DNA of 64,000 bases from Vicia villosa (taxonomy: Eukaryota > Streptophyta > Magnoliopsida > Fabales > Fabaceae), in NCBI RefSeq assembly GCF_029867415.1, contig NC_081180.1, forward strand, positions 237,592,823 through 237,656,822, in the 5' to 3' direction. Positions 27,641 through 38,799 of the stretch are shown here, piece after piece. How positions within the stretch are numbered: the stretch's first letter is position 1; each line of letters opens with the position of its first letter. The translations under genes were made by a program, and so were the position numbers. The notes below the pieces were generated by a model that searched no databases, was not told the DNA's origin, and was given only the letters and a program-made list of their open reading frames with translations.

Positions 27641-27663
27641 TCACTTTCCCATGATATATAGGC

Positions 27664-28965
27664 TATTCGAAAACTTCTTGGTGAGTGTAGGCTTGTACTT
27701 ACATAAACAAGATTCACCTCTGTCCCATTTAGGTCGACCCAACAAAGTAACTAGGTCGACCTAAACTGAAGAAAATCCACAAGAACTCAACTCAACTATC
27801 ATTAGGTCGACCCAAAGCACATGTAGGTCGACGTAACTGGACACAAACAGAAGTATGGTGAATCTGCTTCATTTAGGTCGACCCAATCAATGAGGTAGGT
27901 CGACCTATTACCTCAAAATCTTCCAAAATGATGCGCTTCAGCTGCTCTTGGTGTGCTGCTCCTATTTATATCATTTTCTGATAGTTATTCATTTTCAACA
28001 CCAACAACTGAAAGATACACAAAGGATTCTTATCTTCGTTCTTCTTCTCAACTCCAACATAATTACACACAATCATTCTTGCGTTGAGGGTTTGCGATCA
28101 AGATCGATAACATCCACGGAAAGGAATTGAAGGTTCCCAGTGGGTGAAGATTTGTGGGGTTTTTGGTGAATAAAATCTGCGGATTTTGTCCTCCAAGATT
28201 GGTGTATTTTGGGGGGTTTTATCAAGAGGCTTCATCAAGGATTCAGCTGAGTGTGAAGATTGAAGAACAAAGGTTCGAGCAATTCACAACACTGCATAAA
28301 GGGAATCAACGATAAGCACTTGGAGGATACTTGATCTGACTCAAGATCAAGGGGAAGAAGATACAAAGAATCAACATAATCGGTTTATCGTTATTGCTTT
28401 GTTATCTTCTTTGTACACACTGTTTTCAATCATAATGAAAGACATCCCAATTCCCGTTTGGAATTGGGGGCAGATGTAGTCGTAGCGAGGACGATCGACG
28501 AACTGCCTGAACAAATATCGTGTTCTTATTGCATTTATCTTTTCGTTTACGTTTCGCTTATTTCTGGTTATAATTGCAAATTGATCAAGGTTTCAAGTGT
28601 TAAACATGTGTTATAAGATTCTGCATAAACACCACAAGTCACCACACTTTGAACCATAATCAATTTGGACATTATCACCAAGTGTTTGATACATTGCTTC
28701 AACTATTATCAAGTCATTGCAAACAAAGTCAATCAAGCAAATAGTTAAACGATTTACAATAGCTTAACTGATTGATTCTCTAAACTGTTTTCATCTTTAA
28801 TTCATAACAATTTTGTGGTTTAATCACATATCTGATTCTTTCAATAGTGGTTCGGAATAGACGCGAGTCAATCCCGAAACGCTTTTGCCTAAGTTCAACA
28901 AAAAATCCGAAAAATTCTGAGGCATCTATTCACCCCCTGTAGATCCTTAAGCCTAGCGTCTAACA
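27664..28965 (+). repeat. E4: SIRE-type LTR, left-truncated
   Basis: It ends TCTAACA at 28965, two bases before a PBS-like TGGCATCAAGAGC. It carries six GTCGAC-centred words at 27730-27910 (CAAAGTGGG-free spacers of 20-40 bp), a leader region and the typical SIRE tail (ATTCACCCCCTGTAGATCC). The left boundary is not a TG end; it begins in sequence that occurs inverted at the outer end of E3. Confidence 0.7.
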
Positions 28966-28967
28966 AG

Positions 28968-28980
28968 TGGCATCAAGAGC
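28968..28980 (+). promoter_or_regulatory. E4 primer-binding site
   Basis: TGGCATCAAGAGC, a variant of the tRNA-iMet complement, two bases after the LTR. Confidence 0.7.
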
Positions 28981-29020
28981 TCTGGTTTATTCTGTGCTAC
29001 GTGAAACACTTATTGGAAAA

Positions 29021-29697
29021 ATGGCTTCCGGACCTAAAGGGGCTCACAATAGAGCTCCAGTTTTCAACGGTGAAAACTATGGCTATTGGAAGGATTGTAT
29101 GTGCGTTCATATCAATGCCATTGATAGGAACATTTGGACAGCAATTGCTAATGGTCCCTTTAAAATTACCATGACAAATGCAGCCGGTGATGTCCTTCCT
29201 AAACCAGAAAATACTTGGGATGCTGAAGATGAAAAGAAATATGGATACGATTGGAAAGCGAGAAATATTCTAATCTCAGCTCTAGGAGTTGATGAATACT
29301 ATCGTGTTTCCCATTGTAAATCCGCTAAAGCTATGTGGGACACATTTCAAGTTGCACATGAGGGCACGGATGATGTCAAACTAGCTAGAATCAATATGTT
29401 AACTCAAGAGTTCGAACTCTTTCATATGGAAGATGGTGAATCCATTGAACATATGCAAAAGAGATTCGTACATCTTGTAAATCGTTTAAATTCTCTTGAT
29501 AGACCTGTTTCCAATGCAAATGCTACTAACAAAGTTTTAAGATGTTTAAATAGGGAATGGCAACCCAAGGTTACATCCATAAAGGAAGCAAATGATCTAA
29601 ATACCTTAGACATCACCACTCTCTTTGGTAAAATTGAAGAACATGAGCAACATCTTAAATGCCTTGACATGCATGAGAAAAAAGTAAAGAAAGATAA
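29021..29697 (+). pseudogene. E4 gag N-terminal half, cut by insertion of E5
   Basis: The ATG at 29021 is chosen because MASGPKGAHNRAPVFNGENY is the usual SIRE gag start; the frame happens to be open upstream through the PBS. Motifs are YGYWKDCMCVHI, NAKAMWDTF-like text, EGTDDVKLARINMLTQEFELFHM, and EHEQHLKCLDMHEKKVKKD. At 29698 the sequence switches to TGTTAGAACAAG, the LTR start of E5, so the ORF's last 25 codons are E5 LTR. No downstream half of E4 gag is found to the right of E5. Confidence 0.85.
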
Positions 29698-30847
29698 TGT
29701 TAGAACAAGATTTGTTCTGATCAATATTCTTAGTTTTGATGATAACAATGTATATGAATTTAGTATGAGATAATGTGGTACTCTAATACTATGCAATTTC
29801 CATTTCAGGAATTATATAAAGAGTATGCACAAAATCAGCGCAAGAAGCACTGACTCAGAAGGTTCAGCATGCAACATCAGAACATGGTCTGGCATGACAT
29901 CAGAAGATGGTCAAGCAGAATTAGAACATGGTCTATGGAAGCATCAGAAGAACTTGAGATCAGAAGCAGAAGCACTGAATTTCTCATGGTATCACGCTCA
30001 GAAGCACTTCAAGGTCAGAAGACAAGAAGATGCTATGCACCAAGTTGTATTGACTCTGAAGATTCAAACGTTGTATCTACAAAAGATCAAATCAGAATCA
30101 AGTACAAGATGGCAGGCTACGCTGACTGACAAAAGGAACGTTAGAAGCTATTAAAGGCAACGCCAGTAGACACAGCGAAAGCAAGGCTCGAGGTAGTTGA
30201 CAAAAGAGTGAAACATTAAATACAATGCTGTACGGAATACGCAAAGCATTAAATGCTCCCAACGGTCATCTTCTCAAACGCCTATAAATATGAAGTTCTG
30301 ATGAGAAGCAAGGTTACGAACTTTGAACATAACACTCGAAACAAAAACGCTGAAACGCTGTTCAATTCAAAAGCTCTCATAACTTCATCTTCAACCTCAC
30401 TTATTGCTGTTGTAATATCTTAGTGAGATTAAGCTTAAACTTTAAGAGAAATATCACAGTTGTGATTATAGCTTTATAAGAAGCATTGTAACTCTTAGAA
30501 TTTTGTTTACATTAAGTTGTAAGAACTAGAGTGATCAGGTTGTTGATCAGAATACTCTAGAAAGTCTTAGAGGGTATCTAAGCAGATTGTTCCTAGAGTG
30601 ATCAGGTTGTGATCAGTATACTCTAGAAGACTTAGAAGTTGTCTAAGTGGAAAACCATTGTAATCTTGTGTGATTAGTGGATTAAATCCTCAGGTGAGGT
30701 AAATCACTCCAAGGGGGTGGACTGGAGTAGTTTAGTTAACAACGAACCAGGATAAAAATCATTGTGCAAATAGTTTTTATCTTACAAGTTTTAAAGCTAC
30801 ACTTATTCAAACCCCCCCCCCCTTTCTAAGTGTTTTTCTATCCTTCA
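29698..30847 (+). repeat. 5' LTR of E5
   Basis: Starts TGTTAGAACAAG, ends TATCCTTCA, 1150 bp. A TATAAATA box is at 30283-30290. A C12 run lies near 30810. It differs from the truncated 3' LTR by scattered single bases. Confidence 0.9.
30283..30290 (+). promoter_or_regulatory. E5 LTR TATA box
   Basis: TATAAATA in the LTR, conserved at 39385-39392 in the 3' copy. Confidence 0.7.
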
Positions 30848-30849
30848 AT

Positions 30850-30861
30850 TGGCATCAGAGC
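30850..30861 (+). promoter_or_regulatory. E5 primer-binding site
   Basis: TGGCATCAGAGC two bases after the 5' LTR, one base from the tRNA-iMet complement. Confidence 0.85.
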
Positions 30862-30932
30862 GCCGGTTCTAAGGTGCAAGCACTTAACCGTGTTTAGAAA
30901 AGATTCAGGAAGAGAAAAACGCTTAAGTCAAG

Positions 30933-32760
30933 ATGTCTGGTGAAAATCCAACAAATACATCTACATCTGGCTCTGCTGAGCAATACAATGGAAATGGTAA
31001 CAATGGTTATACTAGACCACCAGTATTTGATGGTGAAAACTTTGAATACTGGAAAGATAAACTTGAAAGTTACTTCCTTGGTCTAGATGGTGACTTATGG
31101 GATCTGCTGATGGATGGTTACAAACATCCAGTGAAAGCTACTAGCGTAAGGCTTACAAGACAAGAAATGAATGATGATCAAAAGAAGCAATTCAAAAATC
31201 ATCATAAGTGTAGGACTGTTTTGCTGAATGCTATCTCTCATGTTGAATATGAGAAGATATCTAACAGGGAAACTGCCTATGACATATATGAGTCATTGAA
31301 AATGACCCATGAAGGAAATGCCCAAGTCAAGGAGACTAAAGCTCTTGTTTGATCCAGAAATATGAAGCCTTCAAGATGGAGGATGATGAAAACATTGAGA
31401 AGATGTTCTCAAGATTTCAAACGCTAACTGTTGGATTGAGAGTTCTTGACAAGGGATACACAAGGGCTGATCATGTCAAGAAGATCATCAGAAGCTTGCC
31501 AAGAAGATGGGGTCCTATGGTGACTGCTTTCAAAATCGCCAAGAATCTGAATGAAGTCTCTCTTGAGGAATTGATCAGTGCTCTGAGGAGTCATGAAATT
31601 GAGCTGGATGCTAATGAACCTCAGAAGAAAGGTAAGTCTATTGCGTTAAAATCTAATTACAAAAAATGCACTAACGCTTTTCAGGCTGAAGAAGTAGATT
31701 CTGAAGAATCAGAATCAGAAGAAGAAGATGAACTATCCATGATCTCCAAAAGGGTAAACCATCTCTAGAAGAGCAAGCAAAGGAAGTTAAAGAGCTTCAG
31801 AAGTTCAAAGAAGCCTGAAAGAGGAGAATCTTCTGGAGGCAGAAGATCTGACAAGAAGAAGGTCATCTGTTATGAGTGCAATGAGCCTGGACACTTCAAG
31901 AATGAATGTCCAAAACTTTAGAAGGAGAATCCCAAGAAGAAGTTTCATAAGAAGAAAGGTCTTATGGCAACATGGGATGATTCAGAATCAGACTCTGAAG
32001 GTGAGCAGGCAAACCTTGCACTGATGGCCACAATGGATGATGGATCAGAATCTACATCAGAATCAGATTCTGAAGAGGTATTTTCTGAACTTTCTAGAGA
32101 AGAGTTAGTTTCTAGTTTAACTGAACTTCTGGAACTCAAGGCTCATCTTAGTATCAAATACAAAAAGCTGAAAAAGCTATTTGAATTTGAAACTAAGAAG
32201 CTGGAAGTGGAAAATTCTGAACTGAAGGAAAAAGTTTTAAAATTATCCAAAGATATTGGATCTCCTTCTGAATCAGAAAAATCCATTCCTAGTCTCAATC
32301 ATATTTTGAAAGAATATGACTCGAGCTTCAGGAAGTTTCTATCTAGAAGTATTGGCAGAAGTCATCTTGCTTCTATGATATATGGTGTTTCTGGAAACAA
32401 AAGGATTGGCGTTGGCTATGAGGGTGAAACCTCAAAAAAATTTGAACCTGTTGATGATTTGAAAATCACATACAAGCCATTGTATGATCAGTTCAAATAT
32501 GGCCACTCACATGATATTAGGCTCACTTCACATGCCAAAAGTTTTAACACTTCACACACCAAGAAGCATGTGACACAACCTAAAAAATATCATGCTGCCA
32601 AACCTAAAGAATATCATGATGTTCCTCCTGTTACTTATCATGCTAAACCCAAGTTCAATCAGAACTTGAGGAAAACTAACAAGAAAGGACCCAAGAAATT
32701 GTGGGTACCTAAGGAGAAGATAATTTCTGTTGCAGATATCCTTAGCAGCAAAGAAGGCAA
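30933..32760 (+). pseudogene. E5 gag
   Basis: ATG at 30933 (MSGENPTNTSTSG). SIRE gag motifs are FDGENFEYWKDKLESYF, AYDIYESLKMTHEG and, after a frameshift near 31345, YEAFKMEDDENIEKMFSRF, LPRRWGPMVTAFK and ELISALRSHEIELDA. A basic stretch and zinc knuckle CYECNEPGHFKNEC (about 31868-31909) follow, bracketed by TAG stops at 31766 and 31918. Then come an acidic Ser/Glu-rich segment (repeated SESDSE), a coiled-coil-prone region about 32090-32270 and His/Lys-rich repeats. Three or more lesions make it non-functional. Confidence 0.85.
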
Positions 32761-32762
32761 AG

Positions 32763-34316
32763 CACAAAATGTCATGGTACCTGAACTCTGGGTGCTCGCG
32801 ACACATGACGGGAAGAAGGTCTATGTTCCAAGACCTGGTGCTTAAATCTGGTGGAGAAGTCAAGTTTGGAGGAGATCAAAAGGGCAAGATTATTGGCTCT
32901 AGAACCATAAGTATTGGTAACTCTCCTTCCATAACTAATGTACTTCTTGTAGAAGGATTAGCGCATAACTTATTGTCCATAAGTCAATTAAGTGACAATG
33001 GTTATGACATAATCTTCAATCAAAAGTCTTGCAAGGCTGTAAGTCAGAAGGATGGCTCAATCCTATTTACAGGCAAGAGAAAGAACAACATTTATAAGAT
33101 TGATCTTTCAAATCTTGAGAAGCAGAAGGTGACTTGCCTTATGTCTGTTTTAGAAGAGCAATGGGTCTGGCACAGAAGATTAGGACATGCTAGTTTGAGA
33201 AAGATTTCTCAGATTAACAAACTAAATCTGGTCAGAGGACTCCCAGATCTGAAATAAAAATCAGATGCTCTTTGTGAAGCATGTCAGAAGGGCAAGTTCT
33301 CCAGACCTGCATTCAAATCTAAGAATGTTGTCTCTTCCTCAAGGCCGTTAGAACTTCTGCACATTGACCTGTTTGGACCAGTCAAAACAGCATCTGTCAG
33401 AGGGAAGAAATATGGATTAGTCATCGTAGATGATTATAGCAGCTGGACATGGGTAAAGTTCTTAAAACACAAGGATGAGTCTCATTCAGTGTTCTTTGAA
33501 TTCTGCACTCAGATTCAATCTGAGAAGGAGTGCAAAATCGTAAAGGTCAGAAGTGATCATGGTGGTGAATTTGAGAACAGATTCTTTGAGGAGTTCTTCA
33601 AATAAAATGGTATTGTCCATGATTTCTCTTGCCCTAGAACTCCATAGCAAAATGGAGTTGTAGAGCGAAAGAATAGGACTCTACAAGAAATGGCCAGAAC
33701 CATGATCAATGAAACCAGTATGGCTAAGCACTTCTGGGCAGAAGCAATAAACACTACATGTTATATTCAGAATAGAATCTCTATAAGACCTATTCTAACT
33801 AAGACTCCTTATGAATTGTGGAAGAACAGAAAGCCCAACATTTCATATTTTCATCCTTTTGGATGTGTTTGTTTTATTCTGAATACTAAAGATCATCTTG
33901 GTAAGTTTGATTCTAAGGCACAAAAATGTTTCCTTCTTGGATATTCTGAACGCTCTAAAGGCTACAGGGTATACAATACTGAAACATTGGTTGTAGAAGA
34001 ATCAATCAATATCAGATTTGATGATAAGCTTGGTCTTGAAAAGCCAAAGCAGTTTGAGAATTTTGCAGATATAGATATTGATATATCAGAAGCTCTAGAA
34101 CCAAGAAGCAAAGTTTCAGAAGCTGAAAATCTCAGAAGCAAAGAATCAGAAGATCAAGTTGTTGCATCTTTAGAGAATCTCAGTATTTCTGAAGAACCAA
34201 CAGTCAGAAGATCTTCTAGACTCACCTCAGCTCACTTAGAAGATGTGATCCTTGGAAAGAAAGATGATCCTATCAGAACTAGATCATTTCTAAAGAATGG
34301 TAGTCAGAATCAGTGA
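32763..34316 (+). pseudogene. E5 protease and integrase
   Basis: One frame with three stops (33255, 33603, 33645). The protease motif reads YLNSGCSRHMTG: the catalytic Asp of LDSG is Asn. Integrase has WHRRLGHASLRK, CEACQKGKFS, ELLHIDLFGP (Asp), KVRSDHGGEFEN (Asp), QNGVVERKNRTLQEM (Glu), FWAEAINTTCYIQNR and KCFLLGYSERSKGYR, so the DDE residues are kept. The C-terminal tail is Glu/Ser-rich and reaches RTRSFLKNG, the point after which SIRE proteins continue into RT; here it stops (TGA 34314-34316) and no RT follows. Confidence 0.87.
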
Positions 34317-34737
34317 CCAGAATCAGAAGATGAAAAACTCTATTCATCATCTGAAGCAAATGCAATACAACACAGCTGTCATCAAGTGTTTCTGATGGTG
34401 AACACGTGTTTGCACGGATGGTAAAAGCGTGAGTGAATCTGATGGGACGCCACCTTAGGTAACTGTGTAAATCATTTCAATTACCATGTTCTCTCACCTA
34501 ACGTCACTCATCATTTAATGCAGTTGATTTCATTAGATTCTGTAACTGTTCATTCTCATAATTTGATTGCATTCTTTTTCAAATCCGCCTCTATAAATAT
34601 ATTTCAAATCATAACGTTTTTCCTTTTCGCTCCCATTCTCTCTCTCCTTGTGCATGCACTTTTGTAACCTCTTTGCCCTTTTCTCTAACCCTAAGCGCAA
34701 ACCCAGAAATATTTCTTGCAATCTCAGTACTGTTTCA
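34317..34737 (+). promoter_or_regulatory. Promoter-like leader of the E5 env-like gene
   Basis: No ORF. CTATAAATAT at 34591-34600 is a good plant TATA box, followed after about 80 bp by a pyrimidine-rich stretch, a CTAACCCTAAGC string and the env-like ATG at 34738. It has the look of a separate transcription unit inside the retrotransposon. Expression is not shown by sequence alone. Confidence 0.5.
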
Positions 34738-37700
34738 ATGGCTGCCTCATCATCTCTCAATGCTGGTTCATCTGCTCCTCTCCATCTTCAAGAAGAAGAT
34801 CAGGAAATTATTCCAGTTATATCCTGCTCTATTTCCAAAAAGGAGTTGGAAGTTATCTGTGAACTTATGGTAGACTTTGATAGTCTTGAAGAACATGAGT
34901 TTCATCTTAAAGAAGATATCATATTTCAAGGATGGACTTCATTATTCTCTGAGTTCTGTGGACCGGTTTACCCAGATCTTGTAAAAGAATTTTGGGTGCA
35001 CGCTGTTGTAGCTCCTAAATTGATTCTGTCCTTTGTTCATGGGAAGTTTGTGGTCGTTACTGAAAACATCCTGAGAATGATGTTTGATCTAAGAAACCCT
35101 GAGGATGCTCATGAAATTGATCTAAGGGCTGATTGGGATGAAGTATTGGCTACTCTCTATAAAGATGTGAAGAAAACTCATCGTGTCAAGGGCATGAAGG
35201 ATCTCTACAAAATCTGGACCAAGATTCTTCTGGGGTGTTTCTATCACAGGAAAGCAACCCATTCTACAGATTTTGTCAACAATGAGCAGAAATACATTCT
35301 GTATTGCATTGCCACTTAGAAGAAGGTTGATGTTATCTACATAATCTTCAACCACATGTGGAATGCTGTGAGGGATTCCAGAAATGCTTTCAAAAAGAAG
35401 AAGTGTACTATTATTCCTTTTGGAAGAATTATTACAAATCTTCTGGTTCATTCCAAGATTGTTGAGGACCTGGAAGCTCAAGGGACCATCAAAGATCTTG
35501 TTGTTGATACTGGAAGTTGCTTGAATGCTCTCACTTTGAGAAAGATGAGTATTATTGATGTTATCGTACAAACCCCTCAACCTCTTCCTGGAGCAAGAAA
35601 TAGAAAAGATCGTGTTCTTGCTGACTTTGAGTCCTTCTTCAGAAGTGAGCTGCCAGAAGTCAGAACTATATATCTAAACTCACTCAAGGAAGAAGAAGGA
35701 AAAGTTGCTCCTGCTAAAGGTGGTCGCAAGAAAGTTTCCACTTCCAGGCCTGCTGCTTCAGAAGATGTTTCAGAAGCTGCACCTGATGCTGTTGTCAAGA
35801 AGGAAAGAAGGACAAAGCGAAAATTTGATCATCCTTCTGTTAACCAGGAAAAGGTAGTCCAAAGTGTAGCTGCTGCTACTGATGTTGTTGAAGCTGCTCA
35901 AGAAGAAGTTGTTGCTGAAGAAGTGCAGGAAGTTGTAGTTGAAAATAAAGATAGAGAAAAAGAGACTGCTGAGAAGAAGAAGTGAAAAATGAAAAATAAG
36001 AATGTGGAAAGTGAAAAGGCTGTTGAAAAGAAGGAGACAAGAAAAAGAAAATTAATCATTAATAATTCGGATGAAGAAGAAGAAGCTCAAGAAGCTGTGA
36101 ATCAGCAAGCAGAAGCTGTGAATCAGCCAGAAGAAATTATTCAAGGACCAACAACTCAAGTAGTTGAAGGTCAGAAGGCTGTTGATAATGAGAAGGAGAG
36201 ACTGGAATCTACCAGAAGAAGAGAAATTTCTCTTGGGAAGGCAAAGATTGTGGAAGAGCAGAAGAGTAAGAAGCAGAGGAAACTGGAGGCTGTGTTTGAA
36301 GCTATTCAGAAGGTGTCCAAAGGTATACATCTCTCTGAACCTGATTCTGTTCCTGCCTTACATTCAGAAGTTGCACCAATAAATGTTGCTCAAACCCCTG
36401 AACCAGTAAATCAACCAAAAAAAAAGCCCCATCAGAATCACCCATAAATATCCATGTTCTCACACATCCTTCTCCTGTAACCAAAACTCTTACTCCTCCT
36501 CATTCACCCATCACAAATGTTCCCATCCTTCATCTCCACCCACAACCAACCTTGCTTCTGACCAGGCCCTTGAAAACCCTGTCCTTGATATACCACCCCT
36601 TCAAACTCTCTTTCCACCTCACACAAATATATCCATTTCTCAACCCCCACCTCATGCAAACTATGAACCCATTCCTTCCACCTCTCAAAATAATCCTTCT
36701 GTATCAGATATTCCAGATTCTGCATCACATGAGCAATTGCTCCGTGACTGCAATTACACACCCAAGCCTCGTCCTGAAGCTGAGCTGGTAGTGTTAGATT
36801 CTGAGAATGAAGCAGAATCATCCTTCCGTTTGGATAGAGAGCCTCAACCGTATTCTGTCCCAAACCCAGATTCTCCCATTACCAAAATAAACTCCCACCG
36901 AGCATACCCTATTGGTGTAATCTATGAAATGGTAAAGAGGAATATCAGAAGAGTCTTTGACACTCTCAGAATAGTTGAAAATGCTGGATTAAATGATGTT
37001 GCTATGCGAAAATTCTGGAGGATCTTCCGAAGAAAAGCAGATGCTTATTTTGAAGAACTTCAAGAAATTTGTGTAGAACGTGCTCCACGACCTTGTGGAA
37101 TTCTGAGGAACTATGAAGACTTCTGGTTCAGTCGTCTTGGAGGGAGATATTACTTTGAAGAGAAGAAATTCATTGATGAACTTGTAGAAGCGCAAATTTC
37201 TGCGGAAATGGAAGCCAATCCTTGCAATGATATTGTGGTATGGAGACCTAAGTATCCAGTTCTGACTGGAGACTTCAAGTCCTTGTTTGACTTTCTGAGT
37301 GAAAATCCTTCTGAGGAAGACCCCAATCTGGTCATTCCAGAAGTTGTTGACCCGCCAGAAGTTGAAGGTCCTTCTGCCCCAAGGAATCTTGCTGCCATTC
37401 TTCAAGCTCTTGAGAATGGAGATTCTGATCTTCCTGCTCCCGAGTATGAAGAAGATGCTGACATGGGAGAAGCTGATGCTGAAGATCATCTTGTTGAGTC
37501 TATTCCTGTTGAGGAAAATCAAGATGATGATCTTACAATGGAAGCTGCAGTTCAGAATGTTGTCCCTCTGAACAGAAGCTGTGAAGCTTCTTCTGGTGAA
37601 CCCTCTCTCCTGGTGAAGACTCTAGAGGTTATTCAGAAGAACCAAGCTGAGCTAGCTTCTCGTATGAACAAGCAAGAGGACACCAATGCTGAGTTCCGCT

Positions 37701-37783
37701 CTTTCATGGAGAGGAAGACTGAGAGCAATGCTGGGATTCATGACATGCTGGCCAAGATTATGTCTAAGCTAGGGTCGTCTTAG
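34738..37783 (+). pseudogene. E5 env-like gene (SIRE third ORF)
   Basis: ATG at 34738 (MAASSSLNAG). The N-terminal region matches legume SIRE env-like proteins as I know them: VYPDLVKEFWVHA, VVTENILRMMFDL, LYKIWTKILLGCFYHRKATHS, EQKYILYCIAT, MWNAVRDSRNAFKKKKC and IPFGRIITNLL. Then follow Lys/Glu/Ala-rich low-complexity segments with repeated VV.E.. motifs. Stops at 35317 (TAG) and 35983 (TGA) are in the same frame; a frameshift in the A-run near 36415 moves the C-terminal part (36737-37783) to another frame. The C-terminus ends in a probable coiled coil (LEVIQKNQAELASRMNKQED). No clear transmembrane segment. Function unknown; the env label is conventional. Confidence 0.78.
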
Positions 37784-38799
37784 TCCTTTTGTGTCTTAGT
37801 AGTTTCTCGTTTTTTCTTGCATCTGTCTTCTATGCATCTTCCTTGTACTTTCTGATAATTCTCTTTTTGCTATCAATGAAAATTATCCTTCTTTTCTCTC
37901 ATATTGTTTTGTTTTTTCATCTGAATCTTTTGTGTTTTTGATGTTATGACAAAAAGGGGGAGAAAATGTGATAAATGATCTGATTTATATTATCAGTTGC
38001 TGGGAGAAAGTCTCCACATTTCTAACAAGAAATTGCAAGTTCTGTGTCTTTGAGTGTTTTGCAGGAAGTGAAGATCTTCTTAAAAGCTCAACATGAGAAG
38101 CAAAGACATGGGGAAAAGCAATTCTGTATGGAATCAAGCTCATGGAAATTGAAGCAAGCTGAGTGCTGTGAAGCTTCAAGATCAGAAGAAAGAAGGAAGA
38201 ATGTTATGATATTCTGATGATAGAATATGCTCTAACTCATTCTTATTCCTTATATGTTCTGATGCATGTTTTAGTTCTAAATATGCTCTGAAACATTATT
38301 GTTTTTGCTCTGATACATATTATATGTTCTGATACATATTTTATGTTCTGATTCATTCATGCTCTAACTTTTGTCGTGTAGTTTGTTCTGTAACATTTCA
38401 GGATGTAGAGATGCTCTGATGATGCTCTGGTACATTCAACAATGTTCTGATACAATCTAGCATGTAATGATTCAAGAAGAAATTCAAGCTCTGAAGCTGT
38501 CCTATGGAAGCAAGAATCAGAAGCTATGAATATTCTGAAGATCTAAGCATATGTGATCGTCTCAACTGAAATGGAAAATACTCAGGGAAGTCCTTTATTT
38601 GTAAATTTCTTCTAGTATTTATTTCAGGGGGAGATTATTTATCTCAGGGGGAGATTGTTAATCTCAGGGGGAGACATATTCACACACTATGTTTATATGC
38701 TTATGCTATAGCTGTGTAATTGTCTTTAGCCGTCTGATATTCTGATTGCAAATTCATATCATTTATATATGTTTTTGTCATCATCAAAAAGGGGGAGAT
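37784..38799 (+). other. E5 3' non-coding region with repeated polypurine motifs
   Basis: No ORF. Repeats of GTTCTGATACAT/GCTCTGATAC run through 38215-38460. AAAAAGGGGGAGAAAATGTG is at 37951-37970; three 20-bp-spaced CAGGGGGAGA motifs lie at 38624-38674; and AAAAAGGGGGAGAT ends just before the 3' LTR. The last is the true PPT by position. Confidence 0.7.
38787..38799 (+). promoter_or_regulatory. E5 polypurine tract
   Basis: AAAAGGGGGAGAT immediately before the 3' LTR start TGTTAG at 38800. Confidence 0.85.

Larger units (their letters stand above)
21363..27663 (-). mobile_element. E3: SIRE-type Ty1/copia element with env-like gene, no complete LTRs
   Basis: Minus-strand order is gag C-terminus (27640-27031), protease (27028-26603), integrase (to about 25550), RT, RNase H (to 23898), a 749-bp non-coding leader, an env-like frame (23148-21721) and a 3' region with purine-rich tracts. 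It ends in about 30 bp also found inverted at 27670-27700. The 5' LTR and gag N-terminus are absent, and the 3' LTR is reduced to a stub against (TA)n. Decay is mostly by nonsense codons. Confidence 0.82.
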
